64,000 bases of DNA from Verrucomicrobiales bacterium (GCA_024233215.1 JACKPW010000015.1:93787-157786); one strand, 5' to 3'. Shown: positions 41,488-49,892, counted from the first letter of the stretch. Numbers and translations: made by a program. Notes: generated by a model not told the origin, from the letters alone.

Positions 41488-42864
41488 TCAGCCAAGGTAG
41501 GCGCCCTGGTGGCGCAGCAGGTCCCGCAGCTTCTCCGGATCCACCTCCCGCGGACGGCACTTGTCCCGGACCGCGACGCCTGCCGCCGCCCCCGCCGCGT
41601 GTCCGGTCAGGAGGCAGGTGGCAATCAGACGCATGTCCTCCACCATCGGCGTGTCCACGTCGAGACAACGCCCGGCGGCGATCACGTTGTCCACCGCCTT
41701 CGGCACCATGCAGCCATAGGGGATCGCAAAACCGGGCTTGTCCCTGCCGGCCCCGTAGGTGCCGCCAATCGCAATCGTGTCCGGTTCCCGAACGCCCGAA
41801 CGAGCCTCCTTGTCGGTCATCTTCCGAACGCCCGCGAGCAGGCGCGTGATGCGCACCCCGATCTGGGGGGCGATTTGTAGCACGAAGACTTTGTCGGCGC
41901 CGGGGACTTCCCGCAGCTTCTCCAGTCGTTTCCAGATACTGCGCCGATGTTCCACCTCGAGCCGGCTCAACTCCGCAATGTCCAGCCCGTCGGTGCTCGG
42001 TCCGCGGAGGTTGACCCACTTCACGCTGGGCAACGGTTCGACGCTGCCAAGGTTCTTGAAACCGGCTTCCTTGAGCGCTTCCAGGTCGGCGCGATCCACG
42101 TTACCCAACCGATGCACGAGGCCGACCGCATGCAGGCGTTGCTCGTGCTCCGCTCCGGCGGCCGCAAACACGTCGCCATCGCCGGAGGCATCCACGACGA
42201 CCTTCGCCAGGACCGCCTGGCGTCCCGCTTTGCTTTCCAGAACGACGCCGCGTACGGCGTTGCCGTCCATCACCACGTCCGCCACCCACGAGTGGAACAA
42301 CATCCTCACCCCGGCCTCCTGGATCATCTCATCCATCACGAGTTTCGTGAGTTCCGGATCGGTGGTGGGATCGGGCCTGCCGGCGGTGTAGTTGGTGGCG
42401 CCATTCGCATGCTCGGCGATCCGGCCGAGCAGTTCATCACCGATGCCCCGCACGACCTTGGTCAATTCGCCGTTCTCGGTGGCGTGCGTCGGATAGACGA
42501 GCAGGACCAGTCCGCCGGTCCAGAGTCCGCCGAGATAGCCGTAGCGCTCCACCAAGGTGGTGTTCGCCCCGGTGCGGGCGGCGGCGATTGCCGCCGTGAA
42601 GCCCGCCGGTCCACCGCCGACCACCAACACATCCGTCTCGTGGATCACGCCCAGCGGACGCGCCGGTTGCAGGACTTTTCCGTCGACCAGTTGGGCGGGA
42701 TAACGGTCGCGGGCCGTGACGGGAATGACAATGTTCTCCGGCCGCACCGCGCGAGGGGTGTTGGCAGGCGCCTCATCCGCCACGATGCGGGTGGCGAACG
42801 GCGTGCCAAAGCCGGCGGCCGTCAGAAGCTTGAGGAGTCGGCGACGGGAGAATTGAGGTTTCAT
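41488..42864 (-). CDS. Tat-exported FAD-dependent oxidoreductase (FAD_oxidored family)
   Basis: 458 residues. Tat leader with SRRRLLKLLTAAG at the N terminus. Dinucleotide-binding motif DVLVVGGGPAGFTAAIAAAR followed by TLVERYGYLGG, the signature of the FAD-dependent oxidoreductases common in Planctomycetes and Verrucomicrobia, and a second FAD-contacting region NVIAAGRCLDVDT. Substrate unknown; in this setting a sugar or polyol is possible. It overlaps the GH26-like gene by ATGA and is followed 14 bp later by the polyferredoxin gene, so flavoprotein and membrane ferredoxin may form one electron-transfer chain. Confidence 0.87.
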   Translation of the reverse strand: MKPQFSRRRLLKLLTAAGFGTPFATRIVADEAPANTPRAVRPENIVIPVTARDRYPAQLVDGKVLQPARPLGVIHETDVLVVGGGPAGFTAAIAAARTGANTTLVERYGYLGGLWTGGLVLLVYPTHATENGELTKVVRGIGDELLGRIAEHANGATNYTAGRPDPTTDPELTKLVMDEMIQEAGVRMLFHSWVADVVMDGNAVRGVVLESKAGRQAVLAKVVVDASGDGDVFAAAGAEHEQRLHAVGLVHRLGNVDRADLEALKEAGFKNLGSVEPLPSVKWVNLRGPSTDGLDIAELSRLEVEHRRSIWKRLEKLREVPGADKVFVLQIAPQIGVRITRLLAGVRKMTDKEARSGVREPDTIAIGGTYGAGRDKPGFAIPYGCMVPKAVDNVIAAGRCLDVDTPMVEDMRLIATCLLTGHAAGAAAGVAVRDKCRPREVDPEKLRDLLRHQGAYLG

Positions 42865-43880
42865 TTCTCAAGGGTGACAACCTTGGGATCGTTCATCAAC
42901 TCCCGACCGTTGAGATTGCCGACCACGTTGTAGAATCCTTCGTCACTCCAGAAGACGAAGCCGGCGAGTTCGGGGAAGTGGTCCTCGAGTTTTCGCAGCA
43001 CGTCCAGGCAGTCGCGCGGCGGGTCGGACCGACCGCGAATCCCCAGTTCCGCCCACCAGATGACCTTGTCCTGCTCCCGCTTCTTTGCGACCGCCCATTC
43101 GTATTCGGCGAAAGGCAGGCCGGTGCCGTAGGCCGATTTCCCGATGACGTCCACGTAGGCGTCGCCCGGGTAACAGCGCTGCAGGGCGCCGTTGTTCTGG
43201 GTGGTGTGGTAGGCCCAGATGAGGTTGTCGAGCCCCTGGGTGTTCTCGAAGTAGTCGTGGACCAGGCGGTAGAGCCGGATGATGGCGTCGCTGCCGTTCT
43301 TGGCATGCCACTTGTTCCGGTCGTCGCTCTCGACGAACGGCGTGTAGACCACGGGAATCCCCCGGTCCTTCAGCCAACGCAGATTCGCGGCCATCCGGTC
43401 GAGTTGCTCGTGGAAATTGGTCTTGGTGGCGTTGTCGCCGGGCGCCCAGATCTGTGGGATGTCGACGGGACCATTCCATCGGTCGCCGGACGGGTTGGCC
43501 CAGAAGTTGTAGACGCCGGCGATCATCCCGCGCTCCCAGACCTTCCTGACGCCCTCGTTCCACGCCGAGTCGGGAAACGGATCATCGACGAAGTCGTAGG
43601 TGATGCAGCCATAACGGGGGAGTCGCCCCGTGTGCTCCCGGACCTTCTTGAGCCAGTTGCCGGCCGCGTCCATGTCGGGATTCTCGTTGTGAACCCAGGT
43701 CCCCACCTGACCGAACAGATACGAGCCGTGGCCTCGGGCCTTTAGGAAGGCCAGGACCTCGTCCCGCGCTTTCGCGGCAGGCTGACGGGAATCCTGGGCT
43801 CGGGAGATGGCCAAAGGCGCGCCGATACCGGCGGCGCCGAGGAGCTTCAGGAGTTGTCGACGGGTGAGTGGGTTATTCAT
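42861..43880 (-). CDS. Tat-exported GH26-like glycosidase
   Basis: 339 residues. Tat leader TRRQLLKLLGAAGIG. TIM-barrel body with GH26-like motifs: FGQVGTWVHNENPD near the start, Glu184 in YTPFVESDD (acid/base position) and Glu278 in WWAELGI (nucleophile position), plus AGFVFWSDEG near the end. GH26 enzymes are mostly beta-mannanases; this one is divergent around the acid/base, so the substrate is uncertain. ATG 43880 gives the normal Tat leader. First gene of the three-gene operon. Confidence 0.78.
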   Translation of the reverse strand: MNNPLTRRQLLKLLGAAGIGAPLAISRAQDSRQPAAKARDEVLAFLKARGHGSYLFGQVGTWVHNENPDMDAAGNWLKKVREHTGRLPRYGCITYDFVDDPFPDSAWNEGVRKVWERGMIAGVYNFWANPSGDRWNGPVDIPQIWAPGDNATKTNFHEQLDRMAANLRWLKDRGIPVVYTPFVESDDRNKWHAKNGSDAIIRLYRLVHDYFENTQGLDNLIWAYHTTQNNGALQRCYPGDAYVDVIGKSAYGTGLPFAEYEWAVAKKREQDKVIWWAELGIRGRSDPPRDCLDVLRKLEDHFPELAGFVFWSDEGFYNVVGNLNGRELMNDPKVVTLEK

Positions 43881-44013
43881 GAATCTTCTTCGCAATGGGT
43901 GGTGGGGCTCTCTTCAGGAAGCGCTTGAATTTGTCAAACACGGTAGATGTCTAACGCCAGGCTCAGCGGCGGTACTTCGTCCGCTGAAGCCGTTGGTTGG
44001 AACTCCGTTTCTG

Positions 44014-44191
44014 TTTCTCCCGCAGAGGCGCTGAGGCGCAGAGGGAACCCCATTCTCTACCCGGCGGTTTCTGGTCCGGTTTCCGGTTCGGTTGATCCTC
44101 TCTGAGTCGTCTTGGGGTCGGTCTTCGCTCCGACCGTCCTGTCGTTCCGGTTCCGGTCTTCCTCCGCGCCTCTGCGCCTCTGCGCGAGAAA
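44014..44191. repeat. MITE-like element with 31-bp inverted arms (CGCAGAGGCGC type), family 3
   Basis: Left arm 44014-44044 and the inverse complement of the right arm 44161-44191 agree at 28 of 31 bases (TTTCTC(C/G)CGCAGAGGCGC followed by (T/A)GAGGCGC(A/G)GAGG). The 116-bp interior has repeated CCGGTT(T/C)CCGGTT-like stretches and no ORF. This looks like a small non-autonomous palindromic element. Confidence 0.75.
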
Positions 44192-44214
44192 CGCCTTCAT
44201 CCCATTCAGGTGCC

Positions 44215-44507
44215 AACAAGTGATTATGCGAGTCTGGATATCACGCCAACCTGGGGTGCTATCCGATAAAGCACATTCCCGTGGGCTGGCTTCATTGTTT
44301 GCTCGTTGGCTTGGACGCTACTGCAAGTCCGTGGGGCAAAGCAAGATGTTGCGGCGGGCTTGGGTTGTCCGGGGCGCGTTCCGAGTTTCCTGCCACCGGC
44401 TTCCGCATCGCGAGGCGATGCCAGCCATTAGCCGGGGGTTGGGTCCGAGTAGGCTCGGGCCCCACCCCCGGTGGGCACCGGAACAGGCTTCGCACCCTGG
44501 AGGGGCC
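44215..44507 (+). repeat. Direct repeat copy 1 (420-bp offset duplication)
   Basis: Starts near CAACAAGTGATTATG, runs through GGCTTGGACGCTACTGCAAG, GCAAGATGTTGCGGCGGGCT and CCAGCCATTAGCCG, to GCACCCTGGAGGGG. About nine bases in ten match copy 2 at 44635-44925 by eye, with a few 1-bp indels. No conserved reading frame: indels would break any frame. Confidence 0.85.
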
Positions 44508-44634
44508 ATGATGCCGAAATCGAACCGAGCCATGATCCGCATTGCGGTAACCCGCCAACACGGTAGGTCCACAAGGGGAGGAACGCCGCGCGGACTATTT
44601 GAGGGATGTCGCGCGCTCAACGGCCATGCTGTCC

Positions 44635-44925
44635 ACCAAGTGATTACATGAGTCAGAATATCGCTCCCACGTGGAGTGCTATCCGACAAGGCTCACTCCC
44701 GTGGGCTGGCTTCACTGTGTGCTCGTTGATTTGGACGCTACTGCAAGTCCGTGCGGCAAAGCAAGATGTTGCGGCGGGCTTGGGTTGTCCGGGCGCGTTC
44801 CGAGTTTCCTGCCACTGGCTTCCGTATCGCGAGGCGATGCCAGCTATTAGCCGGGGTTGGGTCCGAGTAGGCTCGGGCCTTACCCCGGTGGGCACCGGAA
44901 CAGGCTTCGCACCCCGGAGGGGTGC
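44635..44925 (+). repeat. Direct repeat copy 2, with inverted partner at about 45019-45045
   Basis: Second copy of the 44215-44507 segment. A later stretch, CCCCGGCTAATGGCTGGCA near 45024, is the inverse complement of TGCCAGCTATTAGCCGGGG inside this copy with one mismatch, so copy 2 plus the flank can fold into a large stem enclosing about 170 nt. It lies directly downstream of the toxin gene stop. Confidence 0.85.
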
Positions 44926-45052
44926 CAGAGCGGTCGCGAGCAGGTGCCGCGTCTGCGACCCCGCCGGGGTCGGATCGGTTTGGGCGTGGTACCGGGGGTC
45001 GGCCGGACTTTGGTCCGGGCGAGCCCCGGCTAATGGCTGGCAGCCCTCCGGG

Positions 45053-45352
45053 CTACTGTCCTGTTCGATTCTTCCAGTAATCCGGGTCGCGGTGGAGATG
45101 CATGACGGCCATGACGGCGATGACGTTCGGCTCGATGCGGAACAAGACGCCGAAGGGAAACGTCTTGGTAAGACATCGGCGTACGTCCCCATCGACAAAA
45201 GAGTAGAGCTCGGGATTGAGTTGGATCCGGTTGAGGGCGTCCTGGACCGCTACGAGGAAACGTTTCCCCAGGTCTTCCTGTTGCGACTCATACCACACCG
45301 CAGCATTGAGCATCTCTGCGTCTGCATCGGGATGGAAACGGACCGGTTTCAC
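45053..45352 (-). CDS. ParE/RelE-family toxin
   Basis: 99 residues, whole-length RelE/ParE fold: begins KPVRFHPDADAEMLNAAVWY and has QDALNRIQLNPELYSFVDGDVRRCL and the terminal AVMHLHRDPDYW block of ParE-type plasmid-stabilisation proteins. ParE members poison gyrase, RelE members cut mRNA on ribosomes; this sequence is closer to ParE. It overlaps the antitoxin stop by four bases (ATGA), the usual coupled arrangement. Confidence 0.9.
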   Translation of the reverse strand: MKPVRFHPDADAEMLNAAVWYESQQEDLGKRFLVAVQDALNRIQLNPELYSFVDGDVRRCLTKTFPFGVLFRIEPNVIAVMAVMHLHRDPDYWKNRTGQ

Positions 45353-45579
45353 GCAAGAGCCGCACGAGCTTTCGCAAACACATCGGCGGCATCACGCAAC
45401 TCCAGCGCGCCCTCGTCGATCTCCCGACAGCGTCTCCGGACCTCCTCGCGCCACTTCGGGGAGATATCCTCTCCGGGGCCGGCCTCGAGGCTTTCGATGA
45501 GGCGTTCCGCCACAAACGCACGCCCCTGTGGGGGAAGGGCCAGGGCCTCCGTGACAATCTTCTCTGCCGTCATGCTCAT
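45349..45579 (-). CDS. Addiction-module antitoxin
   Basis: 76 residues, cognate antitoxin of the ParE-like toxin. The PPQGRAFVAERLIESL core and the C-terminal Trp-Arg-Glu-Glu-Val segment with ELRDAADVFAK fit the short 'addiction module component' antitoxin family. ATG 45579 (MSMTAEKI) and 45573 (MTAEKI) are both possible; the longer ORF start is not family-like. Autoregulation of the pair is usual for the class. Confidence 0.85.
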   Translation of the reverse strand: MSMTAEKIVTEALALPPQGRAFVAERLIESLEAGPGEDISPKWREEVRRRCREIDEGALELRDAADVFAKARAALA

Positions 45580-45641
45580 GTTGGAAGAGTGCCCCGCGAG
45601 TATTCCGTGGTCAATGTGCCGGTTTGAGAGACCCTGCAAAC

Positions 45642-46733
45642 TCAGCGTGAACTGCGGAGTTCCGGCAGGATGATCTGTTCGATGGCGTGATGGGAGATCA
45701 TGTGGCTCGGGGCCGTTTCATCGATCTCGAGGCGGAACGCCCCGTCGCCGATGCCAGCGAGTGCCGCCTGGACCTGGCGTTCGTAACGGCGCATGGCTTC
45801 CTCATACGGCAGGCCGGTGGCCGGCTCGTCGTGTTGGGCTTCGCCAAAACAGCAATCATCCCGGCGCCCCAGGATCTGCACCTGCCTGCGTCCCTCCCCA
45901 AGCGCCCCGAGGACGTAGAGGTCCGGATACCCGGCCAGGCGGTAGAACGACGGTTCGAATTGCTCCCGATCCCCAACGGACCCACCCGCGCGCAGATACA
46001 GGGGGATCGAACCCGCCACCGGGAAGCTGCACCGGATGGTCGGGTCCAAGGCGGCATAGACGGTTGTGGTCCATCCGCCACCGGAGAGTCCGATCATGTG
46101 GAAGGCCCGGTATTGGAGGGAACCGTCCGGGGTTTTGGCCTGCTTCAAGTGGTTCAGTCCAATCGCCGTGGATTCGAGGAACAGCCGGATGGGACTGCGG
46201 GAATCGTGGTTCTGCTCGAACATCGCGTTGTGGCCGCCGGTGCAATCCCCCGGACGCATGTGAGGCATGAAGACACCGAGCACGCCGTAGCCTTCACGGA
46301 GGAGGGCGTGGATTGTTCGCTGCAAACCGTACCCCACGTCCGCCGGGCCGGGATCGTCATCCAGGGTGCAGCCGTGGCCGTGATGCAGGACCACGAGTTC
46401 CCGATTGGGGTGTTCGGGGACAAAGTGCCAGGCCCGGCCCTCCAGGTCGGGGGCGAGGTTCATTTGCAGTTCGTCCACGCGGTCGAGGTGGTCCAGAGAC
46501 TGCACCGGGGAGGGGATGTTCGTCCGGACGACGTCCGGTTGGCGTTGTGCCGGGAAGCCGTCCTTTCCCCAGAGATGGTCGATCAAGGCCGCGCGTTTTG
46601 CGGCCGCGTCGGCCTCCGAAAGGACCGTGATGTTGCGGTCGTCCAGCAGTGTGGCGGCCACGACGGAGGTGAACGGTGAAGCGGCCGCCAGCAGCGACGC
46701 GAGGGACAGCACGGACGCGAGGTTGTGGCGCAT
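45642..46733 (-). CDS. Exported alpha/beta-hydrolase (dienelactone-hydrolase-like)
   Basis: 363 residues with signal peptide (1 to about 28, ends SVVAA). Alpha/beta-hydrolase core with oxyanion-side LVVLHHGHGCTL and nucleophile elbow MIGLSGGGWTT (Ser217); a candidate catalytic histidine is in the C-terminal SHMISHHAIEQ. Probably an esterase acting on glycan or small-molecule esters; homologues are common in PVC bacteria and uncharacterised. ATG 46733 gives the normal signal peptide; 46781 would add 16 residues. It lies 95 bp after the unknown exported protein. Confidence 0.75.
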   Translation of the reverse strand: MRHNLASVLSLASLLAAASPFTSVVAATLLDDRNITVLSEADAAAKRAALIDHLWGKDGFPAQRQPDVVRTNIPSPVQSLDHLDRVDELQMNLAPDLEGRAWHFVPEHPNRELVVLHHGHGCTLDDDPGPADVGYGLQRTIHALLREGYGVLGVFMPHMRPGDCTGGHNAMFEQNHDSRSPIRLFLESTAIGLNHLKQAKTPDGSLQYRAFHMIGLSGGGWTTTVYAALDPTIRCSFPVAGSIPLYLRAGGSVGDREQFEPSFYRLAGYPDLYVLGALGEGRRQVQILGRRDDCCFGEAQHDEPATGLPYEEAMRRYERQVQAALAGIGDGAFRLEIDETAPSHMISHHAIEQIILPELRSSR

Positions 46734-46783
46734 GGCGCGGCGAGTTCGGGGGTGGTGGGGGATGGATTCAGCGTTTTCCATGA

Positions 46784-46815
46784 AATGCGCCGATTAACCT
46801 TGGCGGCTACGGCAC
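46784..46815 (-). repeat. Hairpin repeat, family 6 copy 1 (degenerate)
   Basis: On the - strand GCCGTAGCCGCCAAGGTTAA then TCGGCGCATTTC. It matches the copy at 53975-54006 at about 27 of 32 bases, but the stem has decayed here. It follows the stop of the unknown exported protein. Confidence 0.6.
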
Positions 46816-46828
46816 CGTTGGATACGGG

Positions 46829-48481
46829 CTACCTGGGTGCCGCCTCCTGATGGGTGACGATGGGGACATAGCCAAGTTCCAATCCCGGGGGCGGGGTGAC
46901 CAGCAGGGCGGGGTCCAGGCTGACCAATTCTCCGCGGCTGGGCGGGGTCATGTAATCGCGGTCGACGGGCCATTGCGCGTGCAGTCGCTCGATGAAGTTC
47001 TGGAGTTTCTCCCGCTTGGCCTGGCTCCAGTCGTATTGCTGGAATGAGGGTTGATCGATGAAGCGGTACCAGGAGTAGGTGACGCGCGAGCCATCCGCGA
47101 GGTCCACCGTGAACGGCCCGCGGGTCGGGCCGGGCTTGGTCCAGGCCGGGGTTTGCGGTGAGGTGTAGGGGACGCCCAGGGTTGCCTTCTCGAATTCCTG
47201 ATCGAGCAACCCGGTTTCCTTCGGCACCTCGGCGGCGCTCACGACCACACACTCTTCTCCGACCCGTTTGAAGTAACGGGGAAAGACGCCCTTGGGGCTG
47301 GGCCCGTTCTCACGCCACACCAGGCCCCAGACGCCGCCATCGAGCACTTCGTTGTCGAAGACCCGTTCCACTCCGGTGATCACCTTGCCGGCCTGATCGT
47401 AACGCGTGTCGCGCCGGGTCAGGCTGGAGCGCCAGGCTCCTTTCTCGTCGAACCGTCCGGAGCACGCCGGGCCGCCGTCCCGCCAGGTTTTGAAGGCGTC
47501 GTAGAGGGCCGCCTTGGAATAGTAGACGACGTCCTGGACCAGGAGGCTGCGGCCCTGTGGATCCACCGGGAACTGCAGCCTGGGGATTTTGGAATAGACC
47601 GTGCCGTTCGCGTCCACGCCGTCGAAGCGGGGCACGGTGTTGATCTCCATGGCGCCGCCGCCCATGTTGCCGGGCCGGGCGTCGAGTCCGCGTCCGTAGA
47701 TGAAGGGGTAATTGAAGAGCTTGCCGATCTTGCTCCAGGTTTCCGGGATGTAATAGGCGATGGGGCCCTTGAAATTGGCGGCGCTCAGGAAGCAGGTCCA
47801 GGCCTGGTCCCCGGTTGGCGGATCGCCGGTGGTGGGATCGGTGAACGGGAGGGCCATGTAGGTGTAGCCAAGGAACTCGCCATTCGGATTCCCCTCGAAC
47901 GGGAGGGCGTCGGGCGGAATGAGCAACCGGTTGCTGAGTTGGGCGATGCCGAGGCGATTGTCCGGCAGGGCCTCGTTATCGTAGAAGAACGACCAACCCG
48001 GCGAGCCGACCTCGTAATCGTAGCACTGCGGTGTGGCGTTCATGCTGAACTTCGGCGGACCGTAGCGGAAGTGGTTTCCGGCCCAGTACCCCAGTCCGCC
48101 CTCGACGGTTTGGAAGACGCTGCTCCAGGTGGGGCCGCGCGGGGCCCAGGTCCGGGCGAGCGTGCCTTCCGGCGCCAGGGGTTGGTCCTTGTTGTCGGAG
48201 TTGTCCGGCGTGATCCAGGCGCTGGGGAGACCGATCTGGAAGTTGGCAATCGGTTGATCGATCAGCGGCCAGACGGCGGCATAGAATCCCATGCCGGCGC
48301 TGAACTCGGAGCGGTCGCCGGGACGCGTGGCGCGGTAGCCGATGTAACCGTGGAGACCCTGCGAATGCGCGGTGACGGTTCCGGGGCGCGGGCCGGATGC
48401 GGGGCTTGTGGCGGGTTGTCCGGACGCCGTCGGAAGCCAGGCCAGGGCGGACAGTGTGAGGACTTGCAGGAATTGCTTCAT
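46829..48481 (-). CDS. Exported protein of unknown function
   Basis: 550 residues. Signal peptide (1 to about 21, MKQFLQVLTLSALAWLPTAS). The mature part is rich in Trp, Tyr, Pro and Gly, with no recognised enzymatic motif, no repeats and no anchor; the segments GYIGYRATRPGDRSEFSAGM and WSFFYDNEALPDNRLGIAQL are strongly structured-looking. ATG 48481 follows the Gfo/Idh/MocA stop by 32 bp, so the two are likely cotranscribed. I do not recognise the family; a glycan-binding or lyase-like beta protein is possible but unsupported. Confidence 0.75.
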   Translation of the reverse strand: MKQFLQVLTLSALAWLPTASGQPATSPASGPRPGTVTAHSQGLHGYIGYRATRPGDRSEFSAGMGFYAAVWPLIDQPIANFQIGLPSAWITPDNSDNKDQPLAPEGTLARTWAPRGPTWSSVFQTVEGGLGYWAGNHFRYGPPKFSMNATPQCYDYEVGSPGWSFFYDNEALPDNRLGIAQLSNRLLIPPDALPFEGNPNGEFLGYTYMALPFTDPTTGDPPTGDQAWTCFLSAANFKGPIAYYIPETWSKIGKLFNYPFIYGRGLDARPGNMGGGAMEINTVPRFDGVDANGTVYSKIPRLQFPVDPQGRSLLVQDVVYYSKAALYDAFKTWRDGGPACSGRFDEKGAWRSSLTRRDTRYDQAGKVITGVERVFDNEVLDGGVWGLVWRENGPSPKGVFPRYFKRVGEECVVVSAAEVPKETGLLDQEFEKATLGVPYTSPQTPAWTKPGPTRGPFTVDLADGSRVTYSWYRFIDQPSFQQYDWSQAKREKLQNFIERLHAQWPVDRDYMTPPSRGELVSLDPALLVTPPPGLELGYVPIVTHQEAAPR

Positions 48482-48513
48482 GGAGTCTGGGGGTTCGGGG
48501 AGGTCCCGGGGCT

Positions 48514-49800
48514 TCAAATGATTTCCTCGTTCGCCGCGTCCCAACGGACCACGCGGTTTTCCTGTTGGGAAACCAGGGACATCAGGAAGGTGGCCGTCTC
48601 GATGAACGCCTCGTCGGTCGAGCATTTCGGCGTGCCGCGGCTGCGGATGCACTGGACCCAATCGAGCATGTGATTGGGTTGGGCGGGGGTGCGTCCCCGC
48701 TCATAGCCCGCAGGCAGGTCGGCGTTGCGGTTGTGATAGGTCTTCTCGATCTCAAACGTGCTCACGTCATGCGCGATGGCGTCGAAGCGCAGGGTCGCAT
48801 CCCGCCCGCAGAGGGTGACCGGCAGACTGTCGGTGCAGTTCATGCTTCCCTCGAAGGTCACCGTGCGTCCCAGCTTCTCGAACTGGTAGGTGGCGCAGTA
48901 GGTGTCGGGCACTTCGCGGTCGTCCTTGAGCAGGGCAATCAGCCCCCGGCAGGAGCAGGTGTCGGGAATGCCATGGCCCAGGAGGTACTGCACGAAGTCC
49001 ATCTCGTGCGACAGCAGGTCGCCGGCGTAACCGGTGCCGTAGGCGTAGTAGCAGCGCCAGTGCCAGAAGTGCCGCTCGTTCCAGGGGATCTTGGGGGCCG
49101 GCCCCAGCCAGAGGTCCCAGTCCACCTCCTTGCGGACCTGCGCGGGATCGGGGCGTTCCCACTGATCGTAGTAGCCGTACCAACGCCAGTTGGGGCGGTC
49201 CGGCCGGGTCGACTTGTAGCGGCCCGTGCGTACCAGGGTGATGGGCCCCAGAACGTCCCGGGCGATGAGTTCCCTGGCCTGCAGGGCGCACGTGGCCTGG
49301 CGCGCCTGGTGACCCAGTTGAAAGACGACCTCGGTTCGCTTCAGCGCGTCCCGCATCCGTTTCGCCTCCGGCAGCGTCCGGGCGAACCCCTTCTCGCAAT
49401 AGATGTCCTTCCCGGCCCGGGCCGCGTCCACCACAATCGGGCAATGCCAGTGATCCGGTGTGGCAATGATCACCGCGTCCACGTTGGGATCGGCCAGCAA
49501 CTCGCGATAATCGACATAGGCTTTCACCGCCGGATTCCGGCTGCGCTCAACCCCTTTCTGCCGGTGCGGTCCATAAACGTCGCAGACCGCGGTCACCGTG
49601 ACGTCCGGCAGCGGCACGACCGCGTTGATGAGGTCGCCTCCCCGCGTCCCCAGGCCGATGCAGCCGACCCGGACGGTGCCGGCCTTTGACGCGGCCCGGA
49701 GCAGGTTGGGGGCCAGGGTGGAAGCGGCGGCCACGGCGGTGGCGGTGCGCGTGGACGTGCGGAGGAATTGACGGCGGGTGAGGGGATTGGGCGGGGTCAT
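48514..49800 (-). CDS. Tat-exported Gfo/Idh/MocA-family oxidoreductase
   Basis: 428 residues from ATG 49800 (alternatives 49806 and 49833). Tat leader with TRRQFLRTST, Rossmann motif VGCIGLGTRGGD, then AVIIATPDHWHCPI and YCEKGFART, the EKP-type loop with Gly in place of Pro. NAD(P)-dependent sugar or inositol oxidoreductases and glycosidases of this Tat-exported type are abundant in Planctomycetes and Verrucomicrobia. Substrate unknown. First gene of a - strand run with the unknown exported protein and the esterase. A perfect inverted repeat lies 37 bp upstream. Confidence 0.88.
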   Translation of the reverse strand: MTPPNPLTRRQFLRTSTRTATAVAAASTLAPNLLRAASKAGTVRVGCIGLGTRGGDLINAVVPLPDVTVTAVCDVYGPHRQKGVERSRNPAVKAYVDYRELLADPNVDAVIIATPDHWHCPIVVDAARAGKDIYCEKGFARTLPEAKRMRDALKRTEVVFQLGHQARQATCALQARELIARDVLGPITLVRTGRYKSTRPDRPNWRWYGYYDQWERPDPAQVRKEVDWDLWLGPAPKIPWNERHFWHWRCYYAYGTGYAGDLLSHEMDFVQYLLGHGIPDTCSCRGLIALLKDDREVPDTYCATYQFEKLGRTVTFEGSMNCTDSLPVTLCGRDATLRFDAIAHDVSTFEIEKTYHNRNADLPAGYERGRTPAQPNHMLDWVQCIRSRGTPKCSTDEAFIETATFLMSLVSQQENRVVRWDAANEEII

Positions 49801-49836
49801 GGTCATGTTGAAGAAGTCCGGCTTCATCGGCATTGG

Positions 49837-49892
49837 CCCCCGGTCGCATGGACGCCGAACCCCGGAGGATTCCCGTTTCCCGCGACCGGGGG
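49837..49892. promoter_or_regulatory. Perfect 11-bp inverted repeat upstream of the oxidoreductase gene
   Basis: CCCCCGGTCGC (49837-49847) and GCGACCGGGGG (49882-49892), spaced by 34 bp. The position before the Gfo/Idh/MocA start fits an operator or an mRNA leader hairpin. No T run follows, so a terminator is less likely. Confidence 0.4.

Larger units (their letters stand above)
43881..45052. other. Repeat-rich non-coding stretch of about 1.2 kb
   Basis: No convincing protein gene. It contains a 178-bp palindromic element (44014-44191), two direct copies of a roughly 290-bp segment offset by 420 bp (44215-44507 and 44635-44925), and an inverted copy of part of that segment at about 45019-45045. 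Short ORFs in it are compositionally odd and shared between copies in several frames, so they are not treated as genes. Confidence 0.7.

Noticed and set aside
40241..43880. Periplasmic nitrate reductase operon
   Set aside because: Only NapH/NapG-like sequence is present; no molybdopterin enzyme, NapB, NapC or NapD gene is in the window.
44221..44951. Protein genes within the 420-bp offset repeats
   Set aside because: Frames are not conserved between the two copies because of 1-bp indels, and no start/ribosome-site pair is shared.
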